A stretch of 64,000 nucleotides of DNA from Rhabdophis nuchalis. Taxonomy: Eukaryota > Chordata > Lepidosauria > Squamata > Natricidae. The translations under genes were made by a program, and so were the position numbers. Of this stretch, positions 1 to 11,102 are shown in pieces. How positions within the stretch are numbered: position 1 is the first letter of the stretch; each line of letters opens with the position of its first letter. The notes beneath the pieces were generated by a model. The model was not told the origin of the DNA. It did not search any database and saw only the letters and a list, made by a program, of their open reading frames with translations. The DNA is taken from assembly GCA_039707465.1 (NCBI GenBank), contig CM077644.1, forward strand, positions 219,394,962 to 219,458,961, in the 5' to 3' direction.

Positions 1-139
1 TATAATAAACAATACATATTCTCCCATATGAACTATTAATAAAATCAAAAACTAGCCAAAAACAAATGGTAATATATATAAATTGAATACCGTTTTAACC
101 AATTCTTTTTTAATGATGTCCTGAAGCCTAACAAGGTAG

Positions 140-373
140 GAGTTGGTTGGATTTCAGGGACTAGGGAGTGCTAGAACATTGGTACTGCCATAGAGAAAAG
201 GGGTTTATAGGCTTCTATCCCTTTAAGTTCATGGACTATTTGTAGCCTTGTCAAAGTTGGGTAAGTCAAAGTTGAGAGAAAGAAGCCATCCTAGAAATAT
301 CCTGGTGCCAAGCTATGTAGGACTTTAAAGCCAGAGTTGTGAGTTGGGTAGCCTTATAAATTTAAATAATAAA
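140..373. repeat. Possible decayed L2-like LINE remnant
   Basis: The stretch includes a phrase around 311-330 (aagctatgtaggactttaaa) resembling a segment often seen in old L2 copies. It ends in a tail like other L2-like tails here (gggtagccttataaatttaaataataaat). It is heavily decayed, has no open frame and no clear ends. The assignment is by pattern recognition only. Confidence 0.3.
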
Positions 374-746
374 TACCGTATTTTTCATAGTATAAGACGC
401 ACCTTTTTCCCCTCAAAAAAGAGGGTGAAAATCTGGCTGCCTCCTATACACTAAATATAGCAGTTTTTGCCTCCTGAAACCCTGCCCCCTTCACCAAAAT
501 GGCCAGAAATGAGGGGAAAGCAGGCATTTTTTTTGCTCAATTTTGCTCTCTCAGCCCCCAGGAGTACTTTATAAGCCTCCTAAAGGCTATGCATGTTCTT
601 TTTTTTTTAAGGACTTGTTTTCACAAAAAACAAGCTGTTTTGGGGAGGTCTGCAGAGTCCAAAACCTTTTTTTTTTAAATTTGCCTCTTCAAAATCTTGG
701 TGCATCTTATACTCATCTGTGTCTTATACTCCAAAAAAAATCAGTA
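374..746. mobile_element. TA-flanked MITE (Tc1/mariner-like), 'tataagacgcacc' family
   Basis: The element opens with taccgtatttttcatagtat and closes with a diverged inverted copy (atactccaaaaaaaatcagta). Both ends finish in TA, as expected of a TA target duplication. There is no transposase frame; the 76-residue open frame inside it (543-773) is noise. The superfamily is inferred from the TA ends only. Confidence 0.55.
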
Positions 747-837
747 AATAAAACCAGGACTTTAAGTTGCTGATACACATTGAAGATAAAATCCGGAATT
801 AGATGTGAGACATGCCAAAATGTGATATTTTGTCAAG

Positions 838-1057
838 TACCTGTGTTTCCCTGAAAATAAGCCTGGTCTTATATTAATTTTCACTCCAAAACATGTGTTA
901 GGGGTTACTTTCTAGTTAGGTCTTATTTTCAGAGAAATACAGTATTAAATGCATCCACCTGGCTTATTGTTGGGGTAGGGCCTATATTACGAGCATCCTG
1001 AAAAATCATGCTAGGGCTTATTTTCCAATTGGGAGTTATTTTTGGGGAAACAGGGTA
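838..1057. mobile_element. TA-flanked MITE, 'ctgaaaataagcc' family
   Basis: The left end (tacctgtgtttccctgaaaa) and right end (tttttggggaaacagggta) are inverted copies, both ending in TA. The inner part also folds back around repeated 'ggcttattttc' words. It is non-coding and about 220 bp long. It resembles a MITE common in squamate genomes, but the family name was not checked. Confidence 0.6.
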
Positions 1058-2990
1058 TCTGCCAAAACTTGGCTACTGCACTCTAGATTAATTTAAACTT
1101 TCTGTAGGGTGTCCAAAGACACTCCTGTCTGATTTCTTAGTCAATCACACACGTTTTAAAAATGGTCTGCAATGTATCTTACATGAAGTAGCTGCTGTGA
1201 AGGTTGCTGTAGTTTTGATTAGGTTTTATATAAGAGAAGAAGAGGATGATCAAGGTAGATGGACTCAGTTACAATGACAATTGTGCACAATTTGGAAGAC
1301 CTGAAGGCCAGGTTAGAAGAAAATCTAATAATGTGCTTGCTAAGAGTCATCATAGATTTGATGTCACTTTATCTACATATATACCTACCTGCCTGCATGC
1401 CTTTTATTATTTTCAAAAACTAAAATAAAGGGGGATAGGGCAGGAGACTAGAAGCAAGGATAGCATTATCACCTATTCTGTTCAAATCACAAACACACTA
1501 TTAATGTATAAGAACCAAAACCTAGTATCCCTTTTGCAGGCACACAAGAATTTATGCTATGATATGTTCATACACATCCTCTTATCTCTTCTGATTATCT
1601 TGCTTGCCTTGGGACAATTCATTTCCGTTTTGATGAATCAATTTGGTTCTAGTTATTGCATTTTCAGTAAACTGGTATTCTCAAATCTTCCCTTCAGGCT
1701 TGGGTTCTGCTCATAATGGAGTTGTTCATTTCCTAACTCATACTTCTTACTAAGAGTTGCAGTTTCTATTTTAAGGCCTTCAATTCAGTATTAAAAAGGC
1801 TCAAAATACATTCATCCTTAATCTATGTATGAACAGCTCTAGACTGTATGAGATATCTTGAATTAGTCATAATTGTTACTGATGATAGGAATATCACTGG
1901 AAATTCAAAAATCTTTTAAGTATCAAACACATAATTCTGACAATTAGTGGATCTGTCTGACTGCAACTTATGTACATGTACATTGAAGCTAATTCATGTC
2001 TAGTAACTTTCTGTTTTGTAGCTTGATGACTTTGTGCAGTCATCGTTTTTGTGGCTAAGGATAGTTAAATTAATGATAATTTTTGTGAACGTTTGTTGTA
2101 TTTTACACAGAGAGATTAATCTTGATTTTCAAGACAAATAGAAATAATAGTGCCTTTGCATATAATAAATTCAGAATACATCTTAGTAGTACGGTAAATA
2201 CATCATGGAAATCCACAGCAAGTCCTGACATTTTTTCCTCCATACATCATTTATGGCAAAGTAGCAGAGCCCAGCTGTAATCCTTCGAGGAACATGATTA
2301 AACACAGTAAAGTTTAACTCTAAGTAAATATACATTCGACTTGGCCGTATCCTTTACACAAGATTAAATCTACTGCATGGAAGTGATGTCTACATCAGAA
2401 TGTAATGTTAGGAACAGTAACCCTTGGCAACGTAAATGAGAAGAAGTGCAGGAAAAAAAGGAATCTACTGGGATATGCATCACATTGTATTGCTTTCTGA
2501 TGTCTATTTGCACTGCAATAATTGCAGATGATTGTTAGTTTTTAAGAAATATAGTTTCATTAAGCTATATTAAGATTCAAATCCACTGTGATTCTCAGCC
2601 ATAAAAAGTGGCTTTCTATGACACTGAGACAGTCACTTTTGGTCAGCCCAACTACCCAACAAGTTTGTTGTTACTGGGGTAAAATTAAAGAATCTTCTTA
2701 TAAGAGCCACACTGATCTAGATGAAATTGAGGATACAAATAAATACATGAAAATCATTCTTCAAAACACATTAGCAAAATAATACTGTTCACATTTTGGT
2801 CTCTTTTAAGAGAGAATGAAGGCAGATAAATGTGTTCAAGGATAATGTTGAAGGATCCAATCTAAGTCTGTCACCAGGACCAAAGGTTCTTGAAGAGCAC
2901 ACAACACTGTCAAACTCAATACTCTTAAGTTTGTGAAAAATTAATTGGAAAATTTGATTTAATGCCGCAAAAGGCCAGTTATTCCTGTTC
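1058..2990. other. Intergenic DNA with no recognised feature
   Basis: AT-rich sequence. Open frames of 60-70 codons occur at chance level, with no similarity I recognise. No repeat with defined ends was seen. Confidence 0.5.
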
Positions 2991-3001
2991 CTGTAATCCA
3001 T

Positions 3002-3036
3002 TAAGTCTCTTCCATTAAGTCTCTTCCATTAAGTCT
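3002..3036. repeat. Short tandem repeat, 15-bp unit
   Basis: The unit ttaagtctcttcca(t) occurs about two and a half times in a row, directly before the 5' break of the L2 copy. It may be a by-product of that insertion, but no matching copy was seen at the 3' side. Confidence 0.6.
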
Positions 3037-3039
3037 CGT

Positions 3040-4090
3040 CGAAGTGATGTCCCGGGGCCTGGAAGCCGTGCGGCTCTGGATGGGAAGTAACAAACTCCGA
3101 CTCAACCCCTCCAAGACCGAGTGGCTGTGGTTTCCGGCGTCTCGGCATAGCCAGCTTATTCCATCGCTGGTTATTGGGGGCGAGTCATTGGCCCCCGCGG
3201 AAAGGGTTCGCAACTTGGGCGTCCTCCTGGATTCCCGGCTGTCCCTAGACGATCATGTGACAGCCGTGACCAGGGGGGCATTCTACCAGATTCGCCTGGT
3301 ACGCCAGTTGCATCTCTTTCTGGACCGAGACGCCCTCCGCACTGTCACTCAGGCACTCGTGACGTCTCGCCTAGACTATTGCAACGCTCTCTACATGGGG
3401 CTCCCCTTGAGGTGCACCCGGAGGCTCCAGTTGGTTCAGAATGCGGCCCCGCGGGGGATTCTGGGAGCTTCTCGCTACTCCCACGTAACACCTCTCCTGC
3501 GCGAGCTGCACTGGCTACCGGTGGCCTTCCGGGTGTGCTTCAAGGTGCTTGTTACCATCTTCAAATCGCTCCATGGCTCGGGGCCTAGTTACTTACGGGA
3601 CCGTCTCCTGCCACATACCTCCCTACGTCCGATACGCTCCCACAGAGTGGGCCTACTGAGGGTACCAACCGCCGGGCAATGCCGGCTAGCGGTGCCCAGG
3701 GGTAGGGCCTTCTCTGTGGCTGGGCCGGCCCTCTGGAACGACCTACCCCCCGAACTTCGCACAATCACAGACCTTCCCCTCTTCTGCCGCTCACTTAAAA
3801 CATATTTATTTCAACAAGCTGGTCTTGCGTAAATGGTATTGATTTTAGAACATAACTTCTGTCAAGGACATAAATGGATTTTAGATTTAGGGAATTTTAG
3901 CTTAGGAGGGTTCCTATTTTAATATTTTTAAATTCTAGTACAGGTAATTTAATTCGTTTTTAGCTTTGTTATATATTGTCTGTTTATATGGTTTTTAATT
4001 TCCCCCCCCTGTACACCGCCCCGAGTCCCTTCGGGGAGAGGGGGCGGTTTATAAGTCTAATATTAAATTAAATTAAATTAAATTAAATTC
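3040..4090 (+). mobile_element. 5'-truncated L2 LINE, C-terminal RT part and 3' end
   Basis: An unbroken 262-codon frame at 3044-3832 encodes the part of an L2 protein downstream of the reverse transcriptase core. Visible landmarks are [53 protein letters not shown] and [13 protein letters not shown], all shared with the other L2 copies here. The YADD site and everything upstream are missing. The 3' UTR has a GC-rich hairpin (4016-4047) and ends in a run of about five TAAAT-like units at 4064-4090. It is a dead copy, but the frame is intact, so the insertion may be fairly young. Confidence 0.9.
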
Positions 4091-4469
4091 CAGTTTATAT
4101 TAGATCAATTTTTCCCCATTTCCTGGGAAAGATGTACTATAAACTCTAAAATAGTTTTACTTTTTAAAAAGCTATCATTTTTACATGTTCTACCACCATT
4201 AGAGGAAAAAAAATGACTTGATCCCACCTATGTCTTGTTATCATCCCAAACCCTGTAAATTAATTTTACTTATCTCCTTTTAAGCCAGTAAAGACTGTTG
4301 TTTTTATCACCCAATAAATGTAATTGGCAACTCAATTTATCTCTAAATGTACTGTAATACAATGATTTAGAATGTTACGTTATAAATAACTGCAATGTAT
4401 TATTGTTTGAACAGTTGCTTTATTCTATATCTATTGTTCTCATTGCTGTAAGTATACAATAAAGCTACT

Positions 4470-4550
4470 AATATTTCTAATTTAATTTAATTTATTTAGA
4501 TTTATAGAACCACCCTTCTCCATTGAAATGGACCCAGATTCTGACTGAAT
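4470..4550 (-). repeat. LINE/SINE 3' tail fragment (L2-like)
   Basis: Read on the minus strand it is 'ggagaagggtggttctataaatctaaataaattaaa', a GC-rich stub followed by an A/T tail. The same kind of tail occurs at 5940-5995 (minus) and 41736-41786 (plus). No body is preserved. Confidence 0.45.
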
Positions 4551-4581
4551 CAGTGAAGCAATTGTTTTAAAAAACAGGGGT

Positions 4582-4812
4582 CCTCTGGGCTGTGGCCCAC
4601 TAGTGGGCTGAGAGATTGCAACCAGGCTGCAGAAGTGGCTGGAACGTGTGTTCGCGTGTACATCCTCACTTGCACAAGCAGCGAGCTAGCATGCGAGTAC
4701 TCCATTTGTGTGAGCAACATGTGCGCCTGCATGCTAGCCACTCACACGGAACCATCTTCCCTCCCTCCCTCCCCCCGCTGGTCCGCAAAGCTGGAAATGT
4801 TGGGGAACTCTT
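4582..4812. mobile_element. Possible hAT-type non-autonomous element
   Basis: The stretch starts caggggtcctctgggctgtggccc and ends near gtccgcaaagctggaaatgttgggg, which resembles decayed hAT MITE ends. It is unusually GC-rich for its surroundings. No clean 8-bp target duplication was found, so both the call and the borders are tentative. Confidence 0.35.
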
Positions 4813-4829
4813 TTCAAGAAGTTAACAGA

Positions 4830-5930
4830 AATATATTTTCACATTACAGGTTTGACACACTTGTACTGTATATTGATTTAAAGCTTTTTCCAGATGAACC
4901 TATTAGCTTTAGCAGACGAAGGTGACACTTGGTAAGCTTTTGATTTGTCATGGGCTCTTCAATTTGGGCTTTCCAAGTTAATCTTCCTTTGTACCACAGC
5001 TTAGTTGCTCACTTGCAATTAAAATCCCAAGTGCTTAGTCGCTTTTAAACCTGTAGTTTAATAGGCAAATCCTGATGGCCTATTTTCCATTTCCACTGTT
5101 TCTTGAAAATATGTCTGATCCTTTGTGTTGGCTGGTTTCTCCACTACTGGCTTAAGTTTGTTTGTTTTATATAATCTATCAAAAATTAAGCTCCCCATTA
5201 AGCAAAGAGACATGTCTAAAATAAGCTGCATATTTTTTCATATATGTTTCTTAGGACAGAACTCACTGGCAGGCAAGGCAAGAAGCATATTAACAAACAG
5301 ATGCAGAGAAACTCATGGTTAGGTGGAGTTCTGTGAAACCAGCTCAAGATTGGAAGGGTTCAATGAATTGTGAGCCATAGTAAGTCTGCAACAAACTAAA
5401 TGTCTTATTGCTAGTCAATATGTTAGTTATTTTCTACAACTTCTGTTTCAATTAGTAGAAGTATAGAATTTCAAATAATTAGTAAAATATTTAATGACAA
5501 TAATAAATAATGTATATGTAGCAGAGTTTTTAATCATTAAATAAATATTTTAAAATAAAGTTCCTTAAAATAGTATAGGTCTATCAAGATAATTATTCAT
5601 CTGTCATGATGAGGTTATATAACCACATTCCATTCATCACATGAGTTATGAAAAAAGACCCACATCTTTTGATATTGTTCAAAATATATTTCTTCGGATC
5701 CAACCAACTATGTGGAACAGTCTCCTACAGAGCTGTAATGCAACTTTCTATTGTATAAAATTAAACTATATTATAGATGGGTGAATTGCATTCTCTAACC
5801 AGTTCCATGATCCCTCAGAGTTCTAGACAATAAAAGACAGAGATAAAAAACATTTTAAAAGGAATATTGAATCCACATTCACCTTTTAATACAGCTCTTT
5901 CCAGACCTTTGAAGCATTATTTTGCAAGAT
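4830..5930. other. Intergenic DNA with no recognised feature
   Basis: AT-rich. The open frames at 5125-5322 and similar places are short and have no recognisable product. Confidence 0.5.
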
Positions 5931-5937
5931 GACTTTG

Positions 5938-6010
5938 GTAACTTTATTTATTTTATTTTATTACATTTATATCCCGCCCTTCTCCTACAAAAGGACCCAG
6001 GGCGGCCCTT
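5938..6010 (-). repeat. LINE/SINE 3' tail fragment (L2-like)
   Basis: On the minus strand it reads 'aggagaagggcgggatataaatgtaataaaataaaataaa', matching the plus-strand tail at 41736-41786. Only the terminal part is present. Confidence 0.5.
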
Positions 6011-6155
6011 TAACTATGCCCACAATTAAAGCTGAATTCTTTATTTGCTCTTCATTCTGTATTTCTTCAAGATATTGGATAGATTGCCATATTTATGAGG
6101 GGTCTATGCCAAATGTTGCTGCTGTTTTAAATATTTTTGAGTTCTTTGTGGTCTT

Positions 6156-6550
6156 GGAGTGTCAGTTTGGTAGGGTAGTTAACAGGGGTGGGTTCCAGCT
6201 GATGCTACTGTTGGTTTGCCCAAGGACGCGCTGCCACATGCATGCACAATACTAAAAAATATGCTTCTGCACATGCGTAGAATCAAAAAACAAGATGAAC
6301 TGGTTCGGGTGCATGGCAGGCTGATTTTCCACCTACTCGGTCAAACTGGTCCAAACTGGTAGGAACCCACCTCTGGTAGTTAAAAGTACTGAGATAGAAA
6401 TTATAATAATGTGAGTTCTAGTCCTTTCTGAAGCACAAAGCCAAGAGGGTGATTTCGTTGTCTCTCAGCCCTTGAAAGAAGGCAATAGCAAATCAAAATC
6501 TTACCAAGAAAACTGCAGGCAATTACTAGGAGATAAGACTCAAACTCTTG
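6156..6550 (+). mobile_element. Sauria-type tRNA SINE, split by a hAT MITE
   Basis: The SINE head (gagtgtcagtttggtagggtagttaa, 6156-6182) resembles the A-box region of Sauria SINEs. It resumes after a 193-bp insertion with gtagttaaaagtactgag, then gtgagttctagtcc (B-box region, about 6410-6425). A BovB-like tail segment follows (taccaagaaaactgcaggca). The same head, read on the minus strand, occurs at 21881 and 57066. The copy is old and diverged. Confidence 0.65.
6183..6375. mobile_element. hAT-type MITE with exact 8-bp target duplication
   Basis: The terminal inverted repeats are caggggtgggttcc (left) and ggaacccacctctg (right). The 8 bp gtagttaa occurs at 6175-6182 and again at 6376-6383, the hallmark of hAT insertion. 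The element is non-coding and 193 bp long. It sits inside the Sauria SINE, so it is the younger of the two. Confidence 0.85.
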
Positions 6551-6559
6551 CATGTGTTA

Positions 6560-7040
6560 AACAAAATGGCACGATATTTATTTTATATATTTTATCCAAG
6601 CAAACCCCAGGAAAGATAGACAGTGTTAAGAAAGAAAGAAATCATATTCAAATGATTGAGTTTCAGGCTGAATATTGATTATATGCTATCAAGCCAATGT
6701 TGATTTTTCATGACACAGAGAGAGATTTTCTTCAAAATCAGGAAAAAAAGTGTTAATCTGAAATTGAGGCGGCATGGTCAGATGGACAGATGTAACTGTT
6801 AAATATGATGACACAAAGATTGTACACAGATGACACAGTAAGATTAATGATGTAAGAATGGTTATGGAAAAATAAAATAAAAAACTTTTAAAAAATGTTA
6901 ATCCAAAATCAAGGACCAATACTATCCCTCCATATTATTTATTTGTGTTATTTTTTAATAGACATGATAGAAAAAATCACCTTCAACTTTCACTTCTTAA
7001 ATATGTTTAATTAAATTCAAGTATTATTCTACCAGATTGA
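6560..7040. other. Intergenic DNA with no recognised feature
   Basis: AT-rich, with short chance open frames only. Confidence 0.5.
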
Positions 7041-7041
7041 C

Positions 7042-7229
7042 AAAATAAATGCTAAGCTTTCAGATAAATAAAAACAAGTCTTTACATAAATTATTTTATG
7101 AAGATTTACATGTTATTAAATTAAATTCCATTTCTTCATAAAATAAATGCTAAGCTTTCAGATAATTAAAAACAAGTCTTTACATAAATTATTTTATGAA
7201 GATTTACATGTTATTAAATTAAATTCCAC
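7042..7229. repeat. Tandem duplication, period 98 bp
   Basis: The segment starting aaaataaatgctaagctttc at 7042 recurs at 7140 with nearly perfect identity over about 90 bp. Both copies end in gttattaaattaaattcca. Low divergence points to a recent local duplication. Confidence 0.9.
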
Positions 7230-7499
7230 ATGCATGATACCCTGATGATCAGTTATGCCTAGATGGAGGGAGATTTTTAAAAATTTCTTAATGCTCCTTA
7301 ATGAAATCTCTCCCAAAATGTAATTCTCTGGATACTTGTATGGGAAGTCCCGCTCCTAGAGAACGAAATATTTTGGGGAATATTAAAAGAGGCAGAATAT
7401 TATACTTTCTCAAAGGAAAACATACAGTACTCTTAAAAGCAGAAAGCAGCTTCCTGCTATAGTGAAACTCAAGATGCCTATTCATAAACAAAATACCTT

Positions 7500-7850
7500 C
7501 AGCCCAACTCCCTCAGGCTGGAGCTGATGGAATTAAGAATTTACGTACATTCCCCTACCAAATTCTAAGAACAGGACATGACCTTTAGGACACAATAGGA
7601 TTAACCCTCCTCCATTGAAATAGACACAAGGCTCACTACATTGCACAACCCCCTGGAGCATCTCAATCACCAAACCCCAGAACCCTATATAAATCCATCC
7701 ACTCAGCCATTTTGTCAGCCACTCCAGAAACATGTTGCTGTCTCTGAGGTTTCTGGAAACCAAATAAATAGAGATCTTTTTTTCTTGTAGCCAGACTCCA
7801 TTTTATTTTCAGCATTTTTTTCCCAGCTTGGAACTTGACTGTATTTTTCT
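7500..7850 (+). mobile_element. Possible solo LTR
   Basis: The stretch has a TATA box (tatataaat, about 7686), a polyadenylation signal (aataaatagagatc, about 7763) with a T-rich tract after it, and a following 'ccagactccattttattttcag'. This order resembles an LTR U3-R-U5 layout. No second LTR, primer-binding site, coding part or target duplication was identified, so it may also be unrelated unique sequence. Confidence 0.3.
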
Positions 7851-8399
7851 TCCAACACCTACAATTCAAATCCAAAAGTGCTTTGCCTCTGCTGGCTCAA
7901 GCCAATGGGAGTTACAGTACATCACAGCTGGAGAACGATCACCCAAAGATTTTAACCGTATTTATTTATTCGTTTTGACGCCACCATTGTTAGAAACCAA
8001 TCCTAGTTTCATTCACCTGGGAAACTCACAGAGTACTGTAAGATTACCTTCTGAGCAAACAAGGATAATGGTTTTGAAATACCCAGGTTTTGTTTTTGTT
8101 TTTGTTTTGCAACAGACTAACACAGCTTTCCAGATCTTTTAAAAATCTGCCTAGACTTGTTTAAGTAAGTTTGCAAGAGTGCCTAATATTTCAAGAAAAC
8201 ATCTGGTAATAATTACTTTCTACTCCGTTTTCCCCTCCACGTGGAAAAGCCCTAATTCTTTCTCAAGTTTAAACGGATGTAGCAAGGCCATTAAGAAAAA
8301 CAAGCTAAAATAGAGAAAGCTCAACAGTATTCTTCAAAATGAAAAAGGTCTTCTGCAATCAGGAGATAAGCCTCAATTGAAAATCAGGCTTGTCAGATG

Positions 8400-8825
8400 T
8401 TACATCTTTTCTATCCTGCTCTACAGAGTAAAGCGTTGGTCTCTGACAGAAAACCACTTGTTCGAAGAAAGTAGAAGCATTTGAAATATGATTTTACAGA
8501 CGGCTGTTAGTATAATCTGGGTTGACAAAATCAGAAATAAGGTGGTGATAAGCTGCCTGAGAAAGCCAAGGGAAATCATCAAAGCCATTAAGACTATTTT
8601 GGATATGTGATGACACAGAAAAATACTGCATCCTTCACTCAATCCTCCAGGGAAAGATTGAAGGCAAACGAGGTCCAGGCAGAAGATGAACATCATGGCT
8701 TCAAAACTTAAAGGACTGGTTTGGACAAAACTCAGCAGCACTTTTTTATGTTGACAAAAACAGGATTGCCAACATGATCGCCGAAATCCGATGACGGATA
8801 TGGCACAAGAAGAAGAAGAAGCTTA
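8400..8825 (+). mobile_element. Decayed non-LTR retrotransposon remnant (C-terminal ORF part)
   Basis: Translating across several stops and shifts gives pieces like the C-terminal tail of RTE/BovB-like LINE proteins: a segment for 'ILQTAVSIIWVDKIRNKVV' at about 8490-8545, then the equivalent of a 'GKxxGKRxxGRR' block at about 8650-8690. It ends in a gaagaagaagaag run at 8810-8822. It has no continuous frame and lies directly upstream of the CpG-rich promoter. The clade is uncertain. Confidence 0.5.
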
Positions 8826-8929
8826 AAGGAGAGATAGAGAATCAGTGTCTCCCCGTGACCTCTTTCAGCAAGCAGGGCAAAAAACATACCAACCCCAGAA
8901 GAAGAAATAAAAAGCAACCAAAAGCCGCC

Positions 8930-9477
8930 TGTGGGAGCGAATGAATGAAGGCGACCCGGTCCGGCCGGAGGAATTTTATGCGATCGTACGTGGAATTTCG
9001 CCGGAGGGAACGGGAGAGCCGATTGGCCTTCGAGGGTCCGAAAACAGGAAGTGGGCGGTGCAAAATAGTTATGACGTACCTGGGGAGGGGAATACCTCCG
9101 TTCCACAATTAAGGCGGCGAGCAGAGGTTGGGGTTCTGGGCACGCGGCCGGTGTACGCCAAAGGAGGCGGAGTCTGCTCCTTCGCCCCGCCTTCCTTCGT
9201 TTCTGGTTTCGGACCCTCCCCCTCCTTAAAGCGCGGCCCATCCTCCCGCGAGCCGCATTAGTGGCGGCGCTTCGGGTGACAGGCAGCGCCATTGGGCGGA
9301 GAAGCTGCACGCTCGGGGTTTTTTTTTTCCCCCCTCCCTGCCCGCCTCGGCTGGCCCTGTGGCTGGAGGCGGCTGAGCTGGGGCTCCCAGCCCGTTTCTC
9401 CTGCTCGGCGCTCTGGTTCCCCTACCGAGTCTGTCGTTTGACGGCGCCTCCGCCGCCATCACCACCCCAGCGCCGAG
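8930..9477 (+). promoter_or_regulatory. PLPP1: CpG-rich promoter and 5' UTR of PLPP1
   Basis: GC and CpG content rise sharply from about 8930 and fall again after about 9700, in an otherwise AT-rich window. Visible elements are an inverted CCAAT box (gattgg, 9021), an ETS plus GC-box site (aggaagtgggcgg, 9047-9059), a CRE half-site (tgacgt, 9072), a GC box (aggaggcggag, about 9164-9174) and an inverted CCAAT joined to a GC box (attgggcgg, 9291). There is no clear TATA box, so start sites are probably dispersed around 9230-9420. No ATG was seen between about 9240 and the start codon. The antisense and sense open frames here are GC-rich shadows. Confidence 0.75.
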
Positions 9478-9535
9478 ATGTTTGACAAGACGCGGCTGCC
9501 TTATGTGGTGCTGGACGTTGTCTGTGTGGTCCTAG
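9478..9535 (+). CDS. PLPP1: PLPP1 coding exon 1 (phospholipid phosphatase 1)
   Basis: PLPP1 is an integral membrane enzyme that removes phosphate from lipid phosphates such as phosphatidic acid, lysophosphatidic acid and sphingosine-1-phosphate at the cell surface. This exon encodes the cytosolic N-terminus and the start of the first membrane helix: MFDKTRLPYVVLDVVCVVL, almost identical to mammalian LPP1. FDKTRL is the apical sorting signal described for human LPP1. The ATG has a purine at -3 (gagATGt) and is the first ATG after the CpG-rich leader. The exon ends CTAG|gtatg after one base of a codon. It joins in frame to either alternative exon 2, whose first two bases complete an alanine codon. 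Confidence 0.95.
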
Positions 9536-11100
9536 GTATGCCTCGGGTTCCGCAGCGTGGGGGATCCGGGGAGGAAGGGGAGGCGCCTGGGGCACCACAG
9601 AGAGGCGATGCGCCACCGCTGCGCACTTGTCGGTTTACCCACCCGACGCGCCCCTGCGGGGGGCTGCCCTAACCGGCTCTTAAGGCAATTCCTCCGCTTC
9701 TGTTCCTGCGGTTACCCCGGGGACCCATGAGGCATGTGTACGTGTTTTGGGCGAAGACAATACATGGGGAGACCCTCTGACTGAATCTCTGGGGCGGGGG
9801 TTGCGCAAGGTTTTATCCCCCGCGCTCTTCTATATATGCCTCTACTACTTGCATATGCAGCGAATGTAGATCTGGGGTAGCTTGCTTCCCCTGCATGTTG
9901 ACAGGCTAATCTTTGCCTCGCATCTCTGGCTTTGCGGGGGGGGGGGGGAAGCTTAGGGAGGGTTTGGAAAAGGGTTAATAAATGCAGCATTTTTTTTTTC
10001 ATTTTTAGGTTTGTCTGCTTCTGCTGTTGTCGCTGCTTTCTTTGCGTTCATCTGTTCATCTGCTTGCTTACTGGCTAGCTTCGCGCCAACCCCCATCTCA
10101 CCTAGATAAACTTGGTCACTGGAATTCTGCTTAAATTCAGTGTTTTATTCAAGTTGGCTAATATAACAAATGGCTTGAATGAGTGATGTACAGAGAAAGA
10201 GTTGTTTTTTTAAATATGCACACACCCCACAACCATCTTGATAGGTTGGTAGAAGGAAAAAGTGCAGCTGCATTTTGTGCTGGCTTCTTCAACCTGGTGC
10301 CCTCCAGGTGTATTGGGATCCACATCAAGCATTGGGTGAAGTCAATTGCATTTGGTGGGTATCAGACAGGGGAAGATTGATGTACATTTAGAAAATTGAG
10401 TTTAGAAAGAAAGCAGTTTATTTCCACTCATGTGAACATACTTTTATGTAAAGGGATAAATAATTGACGAAGTTGCATACTGATGTCCTACGATACAGCC
10501 TTTAATGGATTTTTTTAGAGGGTGACTATAGCTGGTCTGAAGGTTAGGATTAGAAAACATGTATACGGTACCAGTATTTATTTGCTGACAGCAGTTCTTT
10601 TTCATTTTCGCAATATGAAGAATGATCACAATGTAATTAAAATGTGAATTTGGCGAAGTATAAACTTAACTTTGTCTAGCCTTAAACTTTGTTACTTGCA
10701 AAGCATCCAGTTTTAGATTGACATTTTCTTGAGTGAATGTAATACTGAAGCTTTGGTTGTTGTGAAATATTTGTAAGTGTTAGGTGAGGGCAGTGTAGTG
10801 ATGGTAGTCCACCATCCTCTTTTACACTCATCTAATAGATTTTAAAAGACCTTGATGGATATTTATTTCATTTATGCTATTTCAAATCCATTAAGTAGAA
10901 GATCATTGGGTTTTGAACCAACAAAATAATTGCTTTAGAGTAACTGAAAATTTGCTTCTTTAGAAAGGATGGGAAAGCCTCATGCCATATAAATTTGGCA
11001 AAGAATGAATATTTCTATGAAATTATTTAAAGGTAGGATAATATATTCAAATAGTAACTTTATCACTCTTTAATAGATAATACTTTGTCTAGATAATTGT
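9536..11100 (+). other. PLPP1: Start of PLPP1 intron 1, mostly unique
   Basis: The first about 200 bp are still CpG-rich; the rest is AT-rich. A poly-G run lies at about 9938-9950. No repeat with clear borders or other gene was seen. Confidence 0.6.
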
Positions 11101-11102
11101 CT

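Noticed and set aside
1..9400. A neighbouring gene upstream of PLPP1 (SLC38A9 in human)
   Set aside because: No coding exon was recognisable; only repeats and unique non-coding DNA are present.
8732..9465. Open frames on both strands in the CpG-rich region (up to 192 codons)
   Set aside because: They come from low stop-codon density in GC-rich DNA. They overlap each other in several frames and resemble no protein family. Several of them start at GTG or CTG and not at ATG.
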